NCBI GenBank assembly: GCA_024734495.1
Contig: JALMQS010000104.1
Coordinates: forward strand, 1,662,054-1,726,053
From: Forficula auricularia
Taxonomy: Eukaryota > Arthropoda > Insecta > Dermaptera > Forficulidae
Reading direction: 5' to 3'
DNA length: 64,000 bases
A model generated the notes under the pieces. It had not been told where the DNA came from and ran no database searches. It saw nothing but the letters and a program-made list of their open reading frames with translations. A program made the position numbers and the translations under genes. Positions 32,001 to 43,509 of this stretch are shown piece by piece. The stretch's first letter is position 1. Every line of letters starts with the position of its first letter.

Positions 32001-33166
32001 CTATCTATTTCAGAACCACATTTAATTTAATTATAACCTTTTGGTTTATTTGTATCTTTCAAACAAGCTAATGGCATCAGCGATGGCAGTAATTAATAGT
32101 CACCACTTCCTGTGTTTACAAGGAATGATCACGTGAGCCCTTGGTGCAATCGCCATCTTGTTTAAGTTTTTTAAATTGCAAAAATTGTTTATAAACTAAT
32201 CTAAATTTAATTTTTATATCTTATTATTTATTTTTTATTTTTTAAATTTTTATTTTTTATATTAATTAAAGGCTAAAAGTTTTCCGAGTGTGGTCCTAGT
32301 TAATCAGCCATCTACTACTAGTATTTTGAATTTAATTTTTGTGTATTTTCTAATCAGTTACGCTCTCAGAGACCATTATATTATCTCAATTTTAATTTAG
32401 ACTATTTCTGAAATCTTTAATATTAAATTTACAATTTATTAAATACAAAAATCAATTGATCAGGAATTATTATTATTATTAATCGTGTTATTATATGCGC
32501 GTGCGTCCTATTTGGACCGCGTCGCAATTTATTCGTAATTGGCAAATAAATTGGGCTCTTGCGATTTCAGTTTTTTTCAATTGAAATAAAGTTTTGGTGT
32601 TAGCCGAATCAAAGGGTTTTCTACTCATCTATGATGTGTATCCGTTTGGAGGTCTTCGGATCAGTCCATCTCCGCGTGGTGACGCCAAGCCGATGATACC
32701 GTACCACTTTGCACGACACTTTCAGGATAAAAATAAGCCCGTCGACTTATATCATTTTGATGAGATCTTCTCTTCCTATAATGTCACAGAAACTGCTATA
32801 ATTACGGGAGATGTGTTAAGATTTGAGTAGGCTTATGGCTTGACTAGCAACACAGGTGGAGTACGTGTGCCACTTAGACAGTTTGGATCACAAGAGGCCA
32901 AACGCTTCCGTTGACAGTCCAACAACACCTAGCACGTGGCCTTAATTACCCTTATACATTGAGGCGCCATCAATCAATGCTAATTTATGTTAATCAGTTC
33001 ATCACCACTAGAGGTCCTTTGCTCACTCTCAACGGCCATGAATTTGCCAAATTATGCATTCCATTGATCTTAAAAGTAACTTACAATTTCTAAATTATAC
33101 ATTGTTGTGATTAATTCAAACATTGCAAAAACAAAAAAAAATTAAATTAGACGCTGTATCGTCACA
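29013..33166. repeat. Large direct duplication, copy 2
   Basis: This matches 24257..28442 over its whole length in the same orientation. Differences are mostly short indels and scattered substitutions, with a few clustered replacements (near 31031 and near 32745). It ends in GTCACA at 33166 and then passes into DNA unrelated to the polypurine tract, so it represents an LTR without interior on this side. Confidence 0.85.
30595..33166 (-). mobile_element. LTR (copy 2), possibly a solo LTR
   Basis: A 2.57-kb unit equivalent to 25835..28442, with TGTGAC at the left and GTCACA at the right boundary. Right of it there is no polypurine tract; the sequence continues ACATATATAAATATATA. Left flank bases are AAAATATATAT. 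A clean 4-6 bp target duplication cannot be read because both flanks are AT repeats. With no interior on either side here, it looks like a solo LTR. Confidence 0.65.
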
Positions 33167-33324
33167 ACATATATAAATATATATATTTTTACATTCACAT
33201 TTATATTCCACGAGTACAGTCGGAGGCGTGCCTTCGGCCGCCATCTCTGCAACTCGCCCCTCCGAGCAGGTGGCCCTGGCGGGCGGCGTCTCGGCATGTG
33301 ATTATTAGGTCTGTAATATATATT
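33167..33324. other. AT repeat and GC-rich hairpin block
   Basis: An (AT)-rich stretch is followed by a GC-rich block at 33222..33295 with CGTGCCTTCGGCCGCC. This resembles the hairpin-rich ends of Helitron-like elements, but no CTRR terminus is visible in either orientation. Confidence 0.4.
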
Positions 33325-34110
33325 TGTAATAAATAATCCACAGTTTTCTAAACAGTCAATGTAGTAAAAAGCTAAAAATTTCTATAATTTGCCCCCCCCC
33401 CCTTAGCCCCATACAGTCAATTTTGATAGTTGCTTTTTACAGGAATAGTTTCTTAAAGTAATAAAGAATAACTCTACAAAATTTGATCAAGATAGGAGAG
33501 AGTTTTAATTTTTGCCCCCACTCACATTTTGGATAGTTGAGGGGGGGGTCGGATTCTAAAAAATCTTGAAATTATTTTTAGATATTTGGAAATAAATAAT
33601 CCACAGTTTTCTAAAGAGTAAATGTATTAAAAAGCTAAAAATTTCTATAATTTGCCCCCCCCCCCTTCGCCCCATACAGTCAATTTCGATAGTTGATTTT
33701 TACAGGAATAGTTTCTTAAAGTAATAAAGAATAATACAAAATTTGATCAGAGATCGGAGAGAGTTTTAATTTTTGCCCCACTCACATTTTGGATAGTTTG
33801 GAGTCAAATTTCAAAAATCCTGAAATTACATTTTAGATATTTGTATTTAGAATTTTATTAACTAAAAATCAAGTAGATATCTTATCGTTCTTAATTGAAA
33901 ATGCATAATTAGTGTAAACACATTGCAAAGACATTTTGCCCCTTTTGACCCCTTTAATCCTGAAATTAGTTTTTAAATATTTTAATTTAGTATTTTTATA
34001 AGTAAAAAGCAAGTAGATATTTTATTGTTCTTAAAAGATATCGCATAATCAGTGAAAACACACTTTGCCCCCTTTGACCCCCTTAGGGGTCGAATTTCGA
34101 AAAATCCTTT
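33325..34110. repeat. Tandem repeats of ~263 bp and ~130 bp
   Basis: Two units of about 263 bp (33329.. and 33592..) share AATAATCCACAGTTTTCTAA, a C-tract, CCCCATACAGTCAATTT and GGAGAGAGTTTTAATTTTTG. They are followed by two shorter units (33840..33970 and 33971..34095) sharing AGCAAGTAGATAT or a close variant and TTTGACCCC. Non-coding, probably the interior of a larger repeat. Confidence 0.7.
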
Positions 34111-34430
34111 CTGAGTGAGTCCCTATTTCATAGATGTAATATCCTCTCGAAATTTCATATTTCCATGTCCAGTGGTTCTGACTGTTTTAATGATGAGTGA
34201 TTGAGTGTATCGAGCAAATAATTTTATATATATGGATAGAATATATTGGGGAAGTATTCCGATGGCCAGTCTGGGTCCTGGCTATTTGAGATCTTGTATC
34301 TCAGAGATGAAAAATGTTAATTTCATTTTGCAACTTCTAGGTGGAAGGGATCGATGGCTTTAATAGTTGGAAATTGGCTTTAGGACATAAAACCGGAAAT
34401 TGTGGTCCCCAGAGACCAAAAAAAAGGCCA
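34111..34430. other. Unannotated
   Basis: Contains CTGAGTGAGTCC and GATGAGTGATTGAG blocks typical of repeat interiors but no element end I can name. Confidence 0.4.
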
Positions 34431-35060
34431 AAAATCCATTGGTCAGTGCGAACGTATGTAGCCCCCTTCGTTTCGCAACCATAAGTCTTAGCGCTACGAA
34501 ATTCGAAACTTAAACTCGATATAGGCTAGAAGGAGTACAGCAAGCTTTTCTAGTTTTATGAGGCGGACTTTCAAGACGGGGCCTGGCCTTATTTGATTAA
34601 AAAAAAGTTTAAATTTATGTGCATTTCTGGGCTGGCCATCTTCGACAAAAGACTTTCTGCAGTGGCCAGCCCATCTTAAACGAATTTTATTATTTTTTAC
34701 TTTATCCAATGCGAAGCATGGGAGAAAGTATTGCAATCGGTCGCGCGGCAATCGCGACTTCAACGGGTCCTCAGGTAAGGACTACGGAACCCATGGACTC
34801 AATTAAGGTCACAAATTGAAGTATTCAATGAGATTGAATTTTAGCACGTGGCGGTTTTGCCAAAAGTTACCTGGAATCTCGTCGAGAGGCGAAAAAGTGC
34901 CATTTTTTTGGAAGTGCGTGCGGATGGATGGATGGATGGATGTTATCGTTTTTTTCGTCCACGATTTTTTCCACACCTTTGCACCGATTGAAATGAAATT
35001 GAAAACCTACCATCATTTTAACACAATAAAGCGCTGATTAGTTTTTGGTACATATCGGCC
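34431..35060. repeat. Repeat mosaic, including a 44-bp hairpin
   Basis: 34431..34560 matches, inverted, the CTTCTAGCCTATATCGAGCTTA block at 37.52 and 47.27 kb. 34629..34673 is a short hairpin with GGGCTGGCC arms. From 34695 (ACTTTATCCAATGCGAAGCA) to about 34880 the sequence matches 45443..45600, including GGGTCCTCAGGTAA and GAATTTTAGCACGTG. A (GGAT)n microsatellite lies at 34922..34941. The several frames of 60-90 codons here fall inside repeats. Confidence 0.55.
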
Positions 35061-35422
35061 CACAAACATTAGTATTATACAACATTATTTATTTCAGTAC
35101 TTTTTTAGTTTTTTCTAAATATCTTTAAAATGACTAAACCAATTTTGATGAAATTTAATATCCTAATTGAGTATCTTGGGGCCGACAAAAAAGGTTAAAT
35201 AAAGTTTTTAGTAAAATTATATTTTAAAGTACTTTACTCTAAAGTAAGATTTTTGAATTCTTTAAAATTTATTCATTTGATCTGTTTAAGGTAATATAGG
35301 ACTCATTTAACCTAACTAAGTAAGAGTGGATAGGCTTTTCTCTGTGAAAGGCTAAAAATTTGGGAGGAAAGTTTATAAGTAACCATAGCAACTGCGTTCT
35401 TTTCTTATCCGTTACCTTTATA
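35061..35422. other. Unannotated, leading into the satellite
   Basis: AT-rich. No gene or element end recognised. Confidence 0.45.
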
Positions 35423-36610
35423 GAGGAATCGACTTAAAACCAAAAATAGCGATTGATTCTCATCTAGTACTTGAGGAATAACCATTCTATATTGGATTTT
35501 TGAGCGTTTCGGGTTTTATTAGTAACCATTGCTGAAGACATAGAGGAATCCGACTTAAAATCAAAAATAGCGATTGATTCTCATCTAGTACTTGAGGAAT
35601 AACCATTCTATATTGGATTTTTGACGTTTCGGTTTTATTAGTAACCATTGCTGAAGACATAGAGGAATCGACTTAAAACCAAAAATAGCGATTGATTCTC
35701 ATCTAGTACTTGAGGAATAACCATTCTATATTGGATTTTTGACGTTTCGGGTTTTATTGGTAACCATTGCTGAAGACATAGAGGAATCGACTTAAAATCA
35801 AAAATAGCGATTGATTCTCATCTAGTACTTAAGGAATAACCATTCTATATTGGAATTTTGACGTTTCGGTTTTATTGGTAACCATTGCTGAAGACAGAGG
35901 AATCGATTTAAAATCAAAAACAGCTATTGATTCTCATCTAGTACTTGAGGAATAACTATTCTATATTGGAATCGACTTAAAATCAAAAATAGCGATTGAT
36001 TCTCATCTAGTACTTAAGGAATAACCATTCTATATTGGAATTTTGACGTTTCGGTTTTTATTGGTAACCATTGCTGAAGACAGAGGAATCGATTTAAAAT
36101 CAAAAACAGCTATTGATTCTCATCTAGTACTTGAGGAATAACTATTCTATATTGAATTTTTGACGTTTCGGTTTTTATTGGTAACCATTGCTGAGACATG
36201 GAGGAATCGGCATAAAATCAAAAATAGCGATTGATTCTCATCTAGTACTTGAGGAATAACCATTCTATATTGGATTTTTGACATTTCGGTTATTATTAGT
36301 AACCATTGCTGTAGACATGGAAGAATAGACTTAAAATCAAAAATAGCAATCGATTCTCATATAATACTCGAGGAATAACAATTTTACTTTAGATTTTTGA
36401 CGCTTCGATTATTATTGGTAACCATTGCTGAAGACATGGAGGAATCGGCTTAAAATCAAAAATGAAGATCTATTCTTATCTAATACTAAAGGAATAACCT
36501 TATTGCATTCCATTTTTGATGTTTTGACTATTAATGGCAACCTCTACTGAAAACGTGGAAGAATCGACTTAAAATCAAAAAGACTAAATTCTTTTTTGGT
36601 GAACAACTCA
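35423..36610 (+). repeat. 118-bp satellite array, eleven units
   Basis: Units begin near 35423, 35543, 35662, 35781, 35897, 35969, 36083, 36201, 36320, 36438 and 36558. Typical spacing is 118-120 bp, with one unit shortened to ~72 bp. Each holds GAATCGACTTAAAA, GATTCTCATCTAGTACTTGA and TTTTTGACGTTTCGG. Divergence rises toward the right end, and the last units are most like the inverted units at 15.5 kb. On the minus strand each unit has a GGTT...AACC stem directly before GAAACGTC. Confidence 0.9.
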
Positions 36611-36775
36611 AGTTTGAGAGATGAGAATCGATGGCTATTTTTGATTTTAAGTCGATTCCTCCATGTCTACAGCAATGGTTACTAATAATAACCGAAACGT
36701 CAAAAATCCAATGTAGATGTTTATTCCTCGACTATTAAATGAGAATCGATCATTATTTTTTAATTAAAGTCAACA
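36611..36775 (-). repeat. Inverted satellite unit at the array edge
   Basis: A single unit in opposite orientation (AAGTCGATTCCTCCATGTCT, then ACCGAAACGTCAAAAATCC) abuts the array. Together with the matching arrangement at 15.28-16.0 kb, it indicates the satellite is the interior of a palindromic element. Confidence 0.75.
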
Positions 36776-37258
36776 TGAACTGCAAATTGCAAGTGATATC
36801 TGATTAATAATAAAGGAATAAACATATTATTTTTTTATTGTTAAAGGATAAATAATTAATATATCCAGTACACACCAAGCCAGCAAAACATTAATATTTC
36901 AAATGAATTTGGATAAAGTTTAGCAACGATCCGTTGCAGTTTATTTAACATTAATGTTAACCTTTATTTCTATTTTTTTCTATTTTTTTTTTTTTTTTTT
37001 TTTTGTTATTTGTTTATAACATTCTAATATTTATTTATTATTCTTAATCGCAATGCACAGTTGTGGGGCGCTTTCGGCGCTCCCAACTCTCTGTCCTCGG
37101 TTCTGGTGTTCTACTGGCGCCCATATATACATGTACTTTTTACTAATCTGGCATTATTTTTGGACGTCTGAGGTGTTACAACCTAATTTGTAAATAAATT
37201 TATTTTTCTTTCTATGAAGGGCTGCCCCCCTCTGTGTGGCGCAATAAATCAGTCATTG
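36776..37258. other. Unannotated, with a GC-richer patch
   Basis: A poly-T run at about 36980..37003, and a GC-richer patch at 37060..37120 containing GGGGCGCTTTCGGCGCTCCC, which folds into a short hairpin. I cannot assign it to a family. Confidence 0.4.
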
Positions 37259-37570
37259 AAATCGGAAGACCGGAAGTGGACATTTACATGAAAGATTTTT
37301 CGTTTTTTTTTTTTTCTCAAAAACGGCTATAACACGCCGCGACACTCCTACTTGACACCCCCTTCCTTTATTCCAATCGGATTGTGACACATCTAATAAC
37401 TCATGATACTTAATAAATAGACTATTTTTTTAAAAAATCGCCAGAGCCGTTTTTGAGAAAATAAAAAAAAATCATTCATGTAAATGTCCACTTCCGGTTT
37501 TCCGATTTCAAAAGCTTGCTGTACTTCTTCTAGCCTATATCGAGCTTAAGTTTCGAGTTTCGAAAATGTG
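37259..37570. repeat. Palindromic repeat (CCGGAAGTGGACATTTACAT arms)
   Basis: Arms at 37259..37330 and 37447..37510 are inverted copies: GAAATCGGAAGACCGGAAGT against its mirrored form at the right. The centre has CACTCCTA followed by CCTTCCTTTATTCCAATCGG. Partial copies occur at 38850..38920, 46990..47290 and 34431..34560. Confidence 0.7.
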
Positions 37571-39825
37571 GAAGTCGTGTGGTGAAGACACCAGTTGATT
37601 TTTATTAAAAACAGACTTGCCATTTTTTTATTTTTCGAAAAAAATATTCGAGATAAAACGAGCGCCAATAGTTTTCAATGTTGACATGTCGCCCTATCTC
37701 TAAAAAATTTGGAGCTCCCTGATGTAATATATCAAATTTGTAAATACAAACTATGTATATATTCAAGAAAATAATAGATCTAGCGCTCTGGACTGAGAGA
37801 TCGAATATATAACATCTGAGATTTCAAATTCACTTGGTGATCCATCCGAATGTCTAGCGGGCTATACGCGAAATGACGTTGGATTGTAGCTAAGTGGATC
37901 ACATCTTTTTCTCTCTTGGTCCAAACTTAATACTCCGCAGACTCCAATAGCGTAATCCGCAGTAGTTTCGCGAGATAAAAATATATTTTTTCAAATCAGC
38001 GCTGTCAAAAATAATCCTCGCTGACGTATCAATTATTCTTTGATATATTAATGAGGAAAATTAAAAATTTATTCATGAAAATAGTTTTTAATGAATAGTT
38101 CAACAAATTATATCCATTTAATTGAAAAAGTTTCTGATGCAATATAAAAAAAAATGTCTTTGATTTTTTTTTTTTCATAATAATTATGAATATCTTTCCA
38201 ATTATGTCGATTATCCAATTTGAAAGGATTTAAATTAATTTATGCGCATAAAAGTGGTGTTTTTAAGCTAATTTCTGCTTTTAATTTAAATTGATTAACT
38301 GCCTGTAAAAAAATAATTACTTTCTCTAATTACCAAGTGTACTAGAATAAACTGCTGCTCTATGGGTCTATTTAACATCTATAGTAACCCACCCAGTAGG
38401 GCGAGAGGGATTAGCTTATGATCGACTCTGCTTGCCTGCCTCTTAATTAGTGCTTTTCGCTTTTGGCCTGGATGGCTTGTTCTATCCGGAGGGATTCTCT
38501 CCTCTACCTTTGTCCATTTCCTTTGTGATTAACTTAATGGCCTGTTTCATTAATAATCTTGTCAAAAAATAATGATGAAAAGGAAATAAATAAATCAATG
38601 CGATTCAGGATAGGATGGGTTGTTTGTAGATTATTATTGTTGTTGTTTTTTTATTTATTTAATTATAAGGGTGGATGGAGAGGAAACTCCTTATATTATA
38701 GATTGACTCTTTTTGCATTCAAAGAGACATTTTAAGAATATTAAGGGATTGGGTTCGAGTCAATATATTTGTGCATCAGAGTTTTGTTTTATTAATCAAC
38801 TGGTGTGGTCACCAAACGACTTTCACATTCTTCCTTAATTAAAATAATCGCGACAATCCTAATTTACACCACCTTCCCTTATTTCAATCGGATTAAAATT
38901 TATACACAAGTATTGCTCATTTACTAATATAAGATAAATGTGAAAGTAAAAAATTGAATTTGAGGAATTTTGAGATGTTTTTGTTCTACTATTCTTAATT
39001 TATCCACCAAAAGGTATTAAATCTTTAAAAATAGAATACTTCATGTAGCTGAGGCTTTATAAGGGATTCTTGGCTTTATAGATAAAGTAAAAAAAAAATC
39101 AATTCACTAAGTCTCATTTGAAATGAATTCTTGGTGATTCATTTATAATAATAGATTTTAGTGCATTCTCGGTGATAGTTAGCAATAACATTGGTAATAT
39201 ATTAGAATTAGTTAAGCCTGTGTTATATTATTATTTATTAGCATTAACAGGCTAAAATGGAAATTATTTTATTTCGAGGGCATAGAGAGAAAAAATAACG
39301 TTTAATTGTCTCTCTTTGGATCTCAATTTGATTATCTTTTACATTAAATAAATATAAAATATTTATTTTCTACGGTAAAGGGTAGGTATAATATGGTAGG
39401 TATGTATGCTTAGCAAATTAAATAGACTGGTTGCATAAATTCAAAGGGCAAAAGAAAACGACCCAAAAGGGTGCAGATAGAATAAACGACAGCCTAGCGC
39501 GTTATTTCTTATAAACTCATGGATAACAAATACAAGTTCAGACGAATTTTAATATTTACACTAAAAAGAATATCCAATGAAGAAATAATTGATTGGGGAA
39601 TAAATTATTTTTGAGACTTGCTAGAAGAATAGCTCGCTATAAGATAGCATTGTTGAGACAAGTCATATAGCTTGTCTCGAAAATATACTATCCAAAATAT
39701 GTTTTTATCATTTCAATAAGCTTTTAGTTTCAATTCATTATCATCAATATAATAATTTGGGGATATTCTATATCTCTATTTTCACCGACCTTCCGATTAA
39801 ACTGCTTAACCGATTTACTTGAAAT
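37571..39825. other. ~2.2 kb without recognisable genes
   Basis: AT-rich. Apart from the partial repeat at 38850..38920, I see no element ends, RNA genes, exons or long frames. It could be ordinary intergenic or intronic host DNA. Confidence 0.5.
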
Positions 39826-40150
39826 TTGAAACACACCCATGTGTAAATTTTGGAACGGTCGGAGATCATTCCGGCCATCATCCAATACCGGATTGATATC
39901 CGAGATCAGTATCTGTCGGGTCGATCATGCTGTCATCAGATTCTATCCCAGGTAACACACAATATCCTCAGAATATTCTAAGAAGATTTAAATGTCCTTA
40001 GAATATCCTTAGAATATTCTTAGGATATTGTGGTTACCTGGGATGTTCTTCGGAGATAATAATCGGTTATCCAATAGTCACTGTTTGTCAGAGTCGTTCT
40101 GACACAATTATCTGATGTCAAACTGATCCTGTTTTCAAGTATATTAGGAC
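39826..40150. repeat. Repeat with an inserted ~100-bp hairpin MITE
   Basis: 39948..40045 is a nearly complete hairpin: CCCAGGTAACACACAATATC on the left is mirrored by GGATATTGTGGTTACCTGGG on the right. Around it, blocks such as CACCCATGTG and GTCGGAGATCATTCCGGCC resemble the repeat at 41801..42080 in degenerate form, suggesting the hairpin sits inside an older repeat. Confidence 0.55.
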
Positions 40151-40888
40151 ACATTATTATTATTATTAAATAAATAAATAATCAATTTTTTTTTTAATAA
40201 ATTTTTTTATTAAATAAAAAATCTTGCAAAATAAAATAACAATTAAACAAAAATTATTATTATTAAACAAAAATACAATTATATATTATGTGAAAAAATA
40301 GTTAAAAGCATTATTTTTGCCATACGCTCGTTCCGAAGCCCCGGCCAACCACTTACTTACTATCTTTTGGTAAAAGTTCTCCAGTTGGCACCCCCCGTAA
40401 TTTCTCTAATGATTCTGAAAAACAATAACATTATTTCAAATATAATTTTAATATTATTTCAATTTTTAATAATATTCTTATATTACCTGCTATATGTTTA
40501 AAAAATGACGTTTTATTAAAAGGCAATTTTCTTCCTCCGTTTGGCGAATGCCCCGTTGTCCACTATAGTCAACTTGCACTTTGAGGTGAATCAAAGCTTT
40601 GATCAAGTCAGTTCACTTTGATTTATACACCTCTCTTATTCAAGTTATTAATTTTATATTTATAAATGTAACCTGAAAAAATAATTATTGAATTCATAAA
40701 AAAACATTTTAAAAAAGAATTTGCTCGTAATTTCTCGAAAACAAAAATAATCGAATAAACTTACAAGTTTCTCCTCTTCGATAATGACGATCTATTTATT
40801 GAACTTGTACTTTCACTGGACATAACAAACTTTATTGGAATATATCTTTGTCTTTCTTGGAGGTTATGTCTGGGCCAAACAGAACAAA
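40151..40888. other. Unannotated AT-rich DNA
   Basis: No gene or element end recognised. The first ~14 codons of the frame starting at 40848 lie here, before the LINE homology starts, and do not belong to the LINE. Confidence 0.5.
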
Positions 40889-41725
40889 AGACAAACTGAA
40901 TAAATGGGGCTCTCAAAATTTAGTTAACTTCAATTCAAACAAGACTCAATGTTGTCTAATTTCTTGGCGCGAAAATAGAGATTTCCCTGATATTCACTTC
41001 GATTCGAATACCCTGAAAATGTGTGACAGCCTATCCATGTTGGGCGTCTCTGTCGCATCTGACCTGTCTTGGAATGAACACATCTCCTCTGTGGCGAAAT
41101 CTGCAGCAAGGAAGATTGGCTTCTTATTCAGGTCCAAGCGATTTTACAAACCCCCACAACTTCTCACCATCTACAAGGCCCAAATCCGCCCCTATCTCGA
41201 ATACGGCTCTCATCTGTGGAGAGGAGCCTCAAAATATTCTCTTGCTACCCTTGATGCAATTCAGAAACGAGCCGTCAGGCTAATTGACGATTCTACCCTC
41301 ACCGACTCCCTCGACTCGCTGGCTCATCGAAGAGATGTCTCCGCCCTTTCCCTTTTCTATAGATACTATCACGGCAGGTGCTCTGATGAGATAAAATCAA
41401 TAATTCCCCCCAAAGCATGCTTTGCACGCAGCACACGTTTTGCCGACTCCCAACACTCTTTCGCGGTCAAATTAGAAAAGTGCCGGACCACTTCATTCGC
41501 GAATTCATATATCCCCATGACTTCAAGGAACTGGAACTCTCTCCCAGCCTCTATCTTTCCCAGCACCTATGATCTTCAAACCTTCAAAACCAGGGTGCAT
41601 AGACACCTACGTCTACACCCTCTCACTTAAACAACTTTCCCTTCTCTTCGGTAATGCAAGGGTCTTTCGAGATCCATAGGGGCTACATCTTTACTGGTGC
41701 ACCCCTTCTTGCATTCGATTGCATT

Positions 41726-41750
<25 letters not shown>
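40889..41750 (+). mobile_element. 5'-truncated CR1/Jockey-type LINE
   Basis: The open frame to 41630 encodes the C-terminal part of a non-LTR reverse transcriptase from just after the catalytic core: DKLNKWGSQNLVNFNSNKTQ, LGVSVASDLSWNEHISS, LLTIYKAQIRPYLEYGSHLW, LDAIQKRAVRLI, FYRYYHG and IPMTSRNWNSLPASIFPSTY. A 3' UTR follows with TAATGCAAGGGTCTTTCGAG and a tail of about 25 A. The frame is intact where present, and the copy is nearly identical to the one at 58.5-59.9 kb, so the family has been active recently. The YADD core and endonuclease are missing through 5' truncation. No unambiguous target duplication. Confidence 0.88.
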
Positions 41751-41759
<9 letters not shown>

Positions 41760-42080
41760 CAAAGAGAAGTCACATGTTTGAAAAATTCATTTTGAAACTG
41801 GGCCAGTCTCCGCCAGAGGGAATGTCGGTCGAAATACCGAGGCTCGGTTAGTTGATCATTCCGACACCAATCTGATATTAAGGCCAATCTCCGTCCGATT
41901 GAATGTCGGTCGAAATACCGAGACACGGTTATTTGACCATTCTGACACCAACCTGATTATAATGCCAGTCTCCGACTGATTGTAAAACCCATGTGTCTCA
42001 TAATTGGTAACAGTCGGATATCAATTCGATATGATCATGTCGGTTTAGTCTCAGACTTGCCACATGGGCAGACTCCTGAG
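41751..42080. repeat. 81-bp tandem repeat
   Basis: Units start at 41801, 41882 and 41963 (the third partial), sharing GGCCAATCTCCG or a close variant, GAATGTCGGTCGAAATACCG and ATTCTGACACCAA-like blocks. Degenerate relatives lie at 39860..39940 on the other side of the LINE, so the LINE may have inserted inside a longer tract of this repeat. Confidence 0.65.
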
Positions 42081-42973
42081 GGGTCAAGTAAGCTATATGA
42101 TTCATGAAAAGTGATCTTTGAATCCCAGGAGGAACTTTAGCATTTTTTTTCTATTCTTATTCCAAGTTCTAATAAGAAAACTCTAATTGAATTTTTTCTT
42201 ACAAATTTAAATTTAATCTTTTTAAAATCTATGAACAGTTCAATATATTACAATTTTGGGGAAACCCAAATTGAAGTAATTTGAATGAAAAAAATTAGTA
42301 CGATGATTTCAAATAAGGGATAAAATTCCGATTCATGAATATACTTTTAATTATTTTATTTTAATCTTGATTTGTTATTAATTCGGGGTGAGTGCAAGTC
42401 CTGGTGGTGTTCATTAAATATGAGAGAATATTTTTTATACACAATGTTTCTCTATTTATTTATTTTTCAAATAATTTTCTAATTTATTATTCTTCTATTT
42501 TATCATAGAAATGTCAGATATAGATAAGAGTTTATGACAACTAGTAAAAATCCTTTTTTGAAACATTATGTATAATTTTATTACATAATGAATATAGATG
42601 TATATGTCACATGTTTAAATAATAATATGAAGTATTTTATTAGGGGATTAAACACGCATTTATACATATTTCACAAACTTGCTTTAACGTAAATTTACGT
42701 AAATAAAGCAGTGTGCTTTCTTTCTTGATGAAAATTCCTCTTGCATTGAAGGTGAGGTTACGATGCGAAAAATAAAACCGACTTATTCCAGGTAAATGAT
42801 AAATTAAATTTACCTGTCTCATCTGTTTCTACTTATTTAAAAAGATATATAAGGAATAATTTATTTTTATTCTTTTTTGAATAAAAGTGTATTCTACGAG
42901 TGAATGTATCTATTAACAATTAACTATATTAAGGTAAATTGAAAGTTTTTGTGCCGAAGGTAGAAGAACTTTT
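42081..42973. other. Unannotated AT-rich DNA
   Basis: No gene seen. A 25-bp block at about 42503..42528 (ATCATAGAAATGTCAGATAT) also occurs in the arm of the foldback element at 43.33 kb. The 60-codon minus-strand frame at 42640..42822 is unsupported. Confidence 0.45.
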
Positions 42974-43155
42974 ATATATTGAAGGAGACAATAAAAGACT
43001 TGAAAAATTGTAACCTTCCATTCATAAATTAATTCCTGTAAATCAATTGTAATAGATTGATGAAGAGGGCAAAGCCCTCGAAACTATATTATAAATAAAT
43101 AAAATTTATAATTCCAGCAGAAGACACACTCTTTTATTGTCTCCTTCAATATATT
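42974..43155. repeat. Short inverted-repeat element with strong hammerhead-like motif
   Basis: The ends TATTGAAGGAGACAATAAAAGA and its mirrored copy (43131..43155) enclose about 130 bp. Inside, 43057..43084 reads TTGATGA, one base, GAGGGC, AAA, GCCCTC, GAAAC: a perfect six-base-pair stem with a three-base loop between the two conserved blocks. The 13935..14058 palindrome has the same ends. Confidence 0.65.
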
Positions 43156-43281
43156 AAGGTAGTTGTTTGGCGACAATACTAGCAAAAATTTAATGCTAGA
43201 GTATATAGTACAGACAATAAGAATTCATAATTCATAAGCCCAAAACTCTTTGCTGTTTATGTACCAATACTAGCTAATCCC

Positions 43282-43509
43282 GTGCTCGTTGACAAATCTG
43301 ACAACAGTGTCCGAGCTTGTATATATTTTATCATAGAAATGTCAGATATAGTGCATTATAAAGGAAGATTTATAGAACAAAAAGTTCTTAATAAACGATT
43401 GAAAGCTGTTGCGACAATGGCTGAAGCGAAAAAACGTCAAAAAATTACTAAAGCTAACCCACTTTTTAGGTTAAATAAATGCGTTGTTGCCAGCTTGTTT
43501 TTAGTATAA
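43282..43509 (+). CDS. Short frame in the foldback arm, unknown function
   Basis: 75 codons; the second methionine (43339) is the more natural start, giving MSDIVHYKGRFIEQKVLNKR followed by LKAVATMAEAKKRQKITK, a basic charged segment, and a hydrophobic ending. The inverted arm at 45.1-45.3 kb has the same segment with differences. I do not recognise the family with confidence. It may be the first exon or N-terminus of a transposon protein duplicated with the terminal repeats; it may equally be non-coding. Confidence 0.3.
   Translation: MLVDKSDNSVRACIYFIIEMSDIVHYKGRFIEQKVLNKRLKAVATMAEAKKRQKITKANPLFRLNKCVVASLFLV

Noticed and set aside
30584..33176. Target-site duplication for the LTR
   Set aside because: Both flanks are AT repeats (TATAT on the left, ACATA on the right) and do not match exactly; none is claimed.
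35423..36610. CRISPR-like array of regularly spaced repeats
   Set aside because: The whole 118-bp unit is repeated with no unique spacers, and the genome is eukaryotic; it is a satellite.
40848..40889. Start codon at 40848 for the LINE protein
   Set aside because: The first ~14 codons precede the point where homology to the 59-kb LINE copy begins, so the frame merely opens into flanking DNA.
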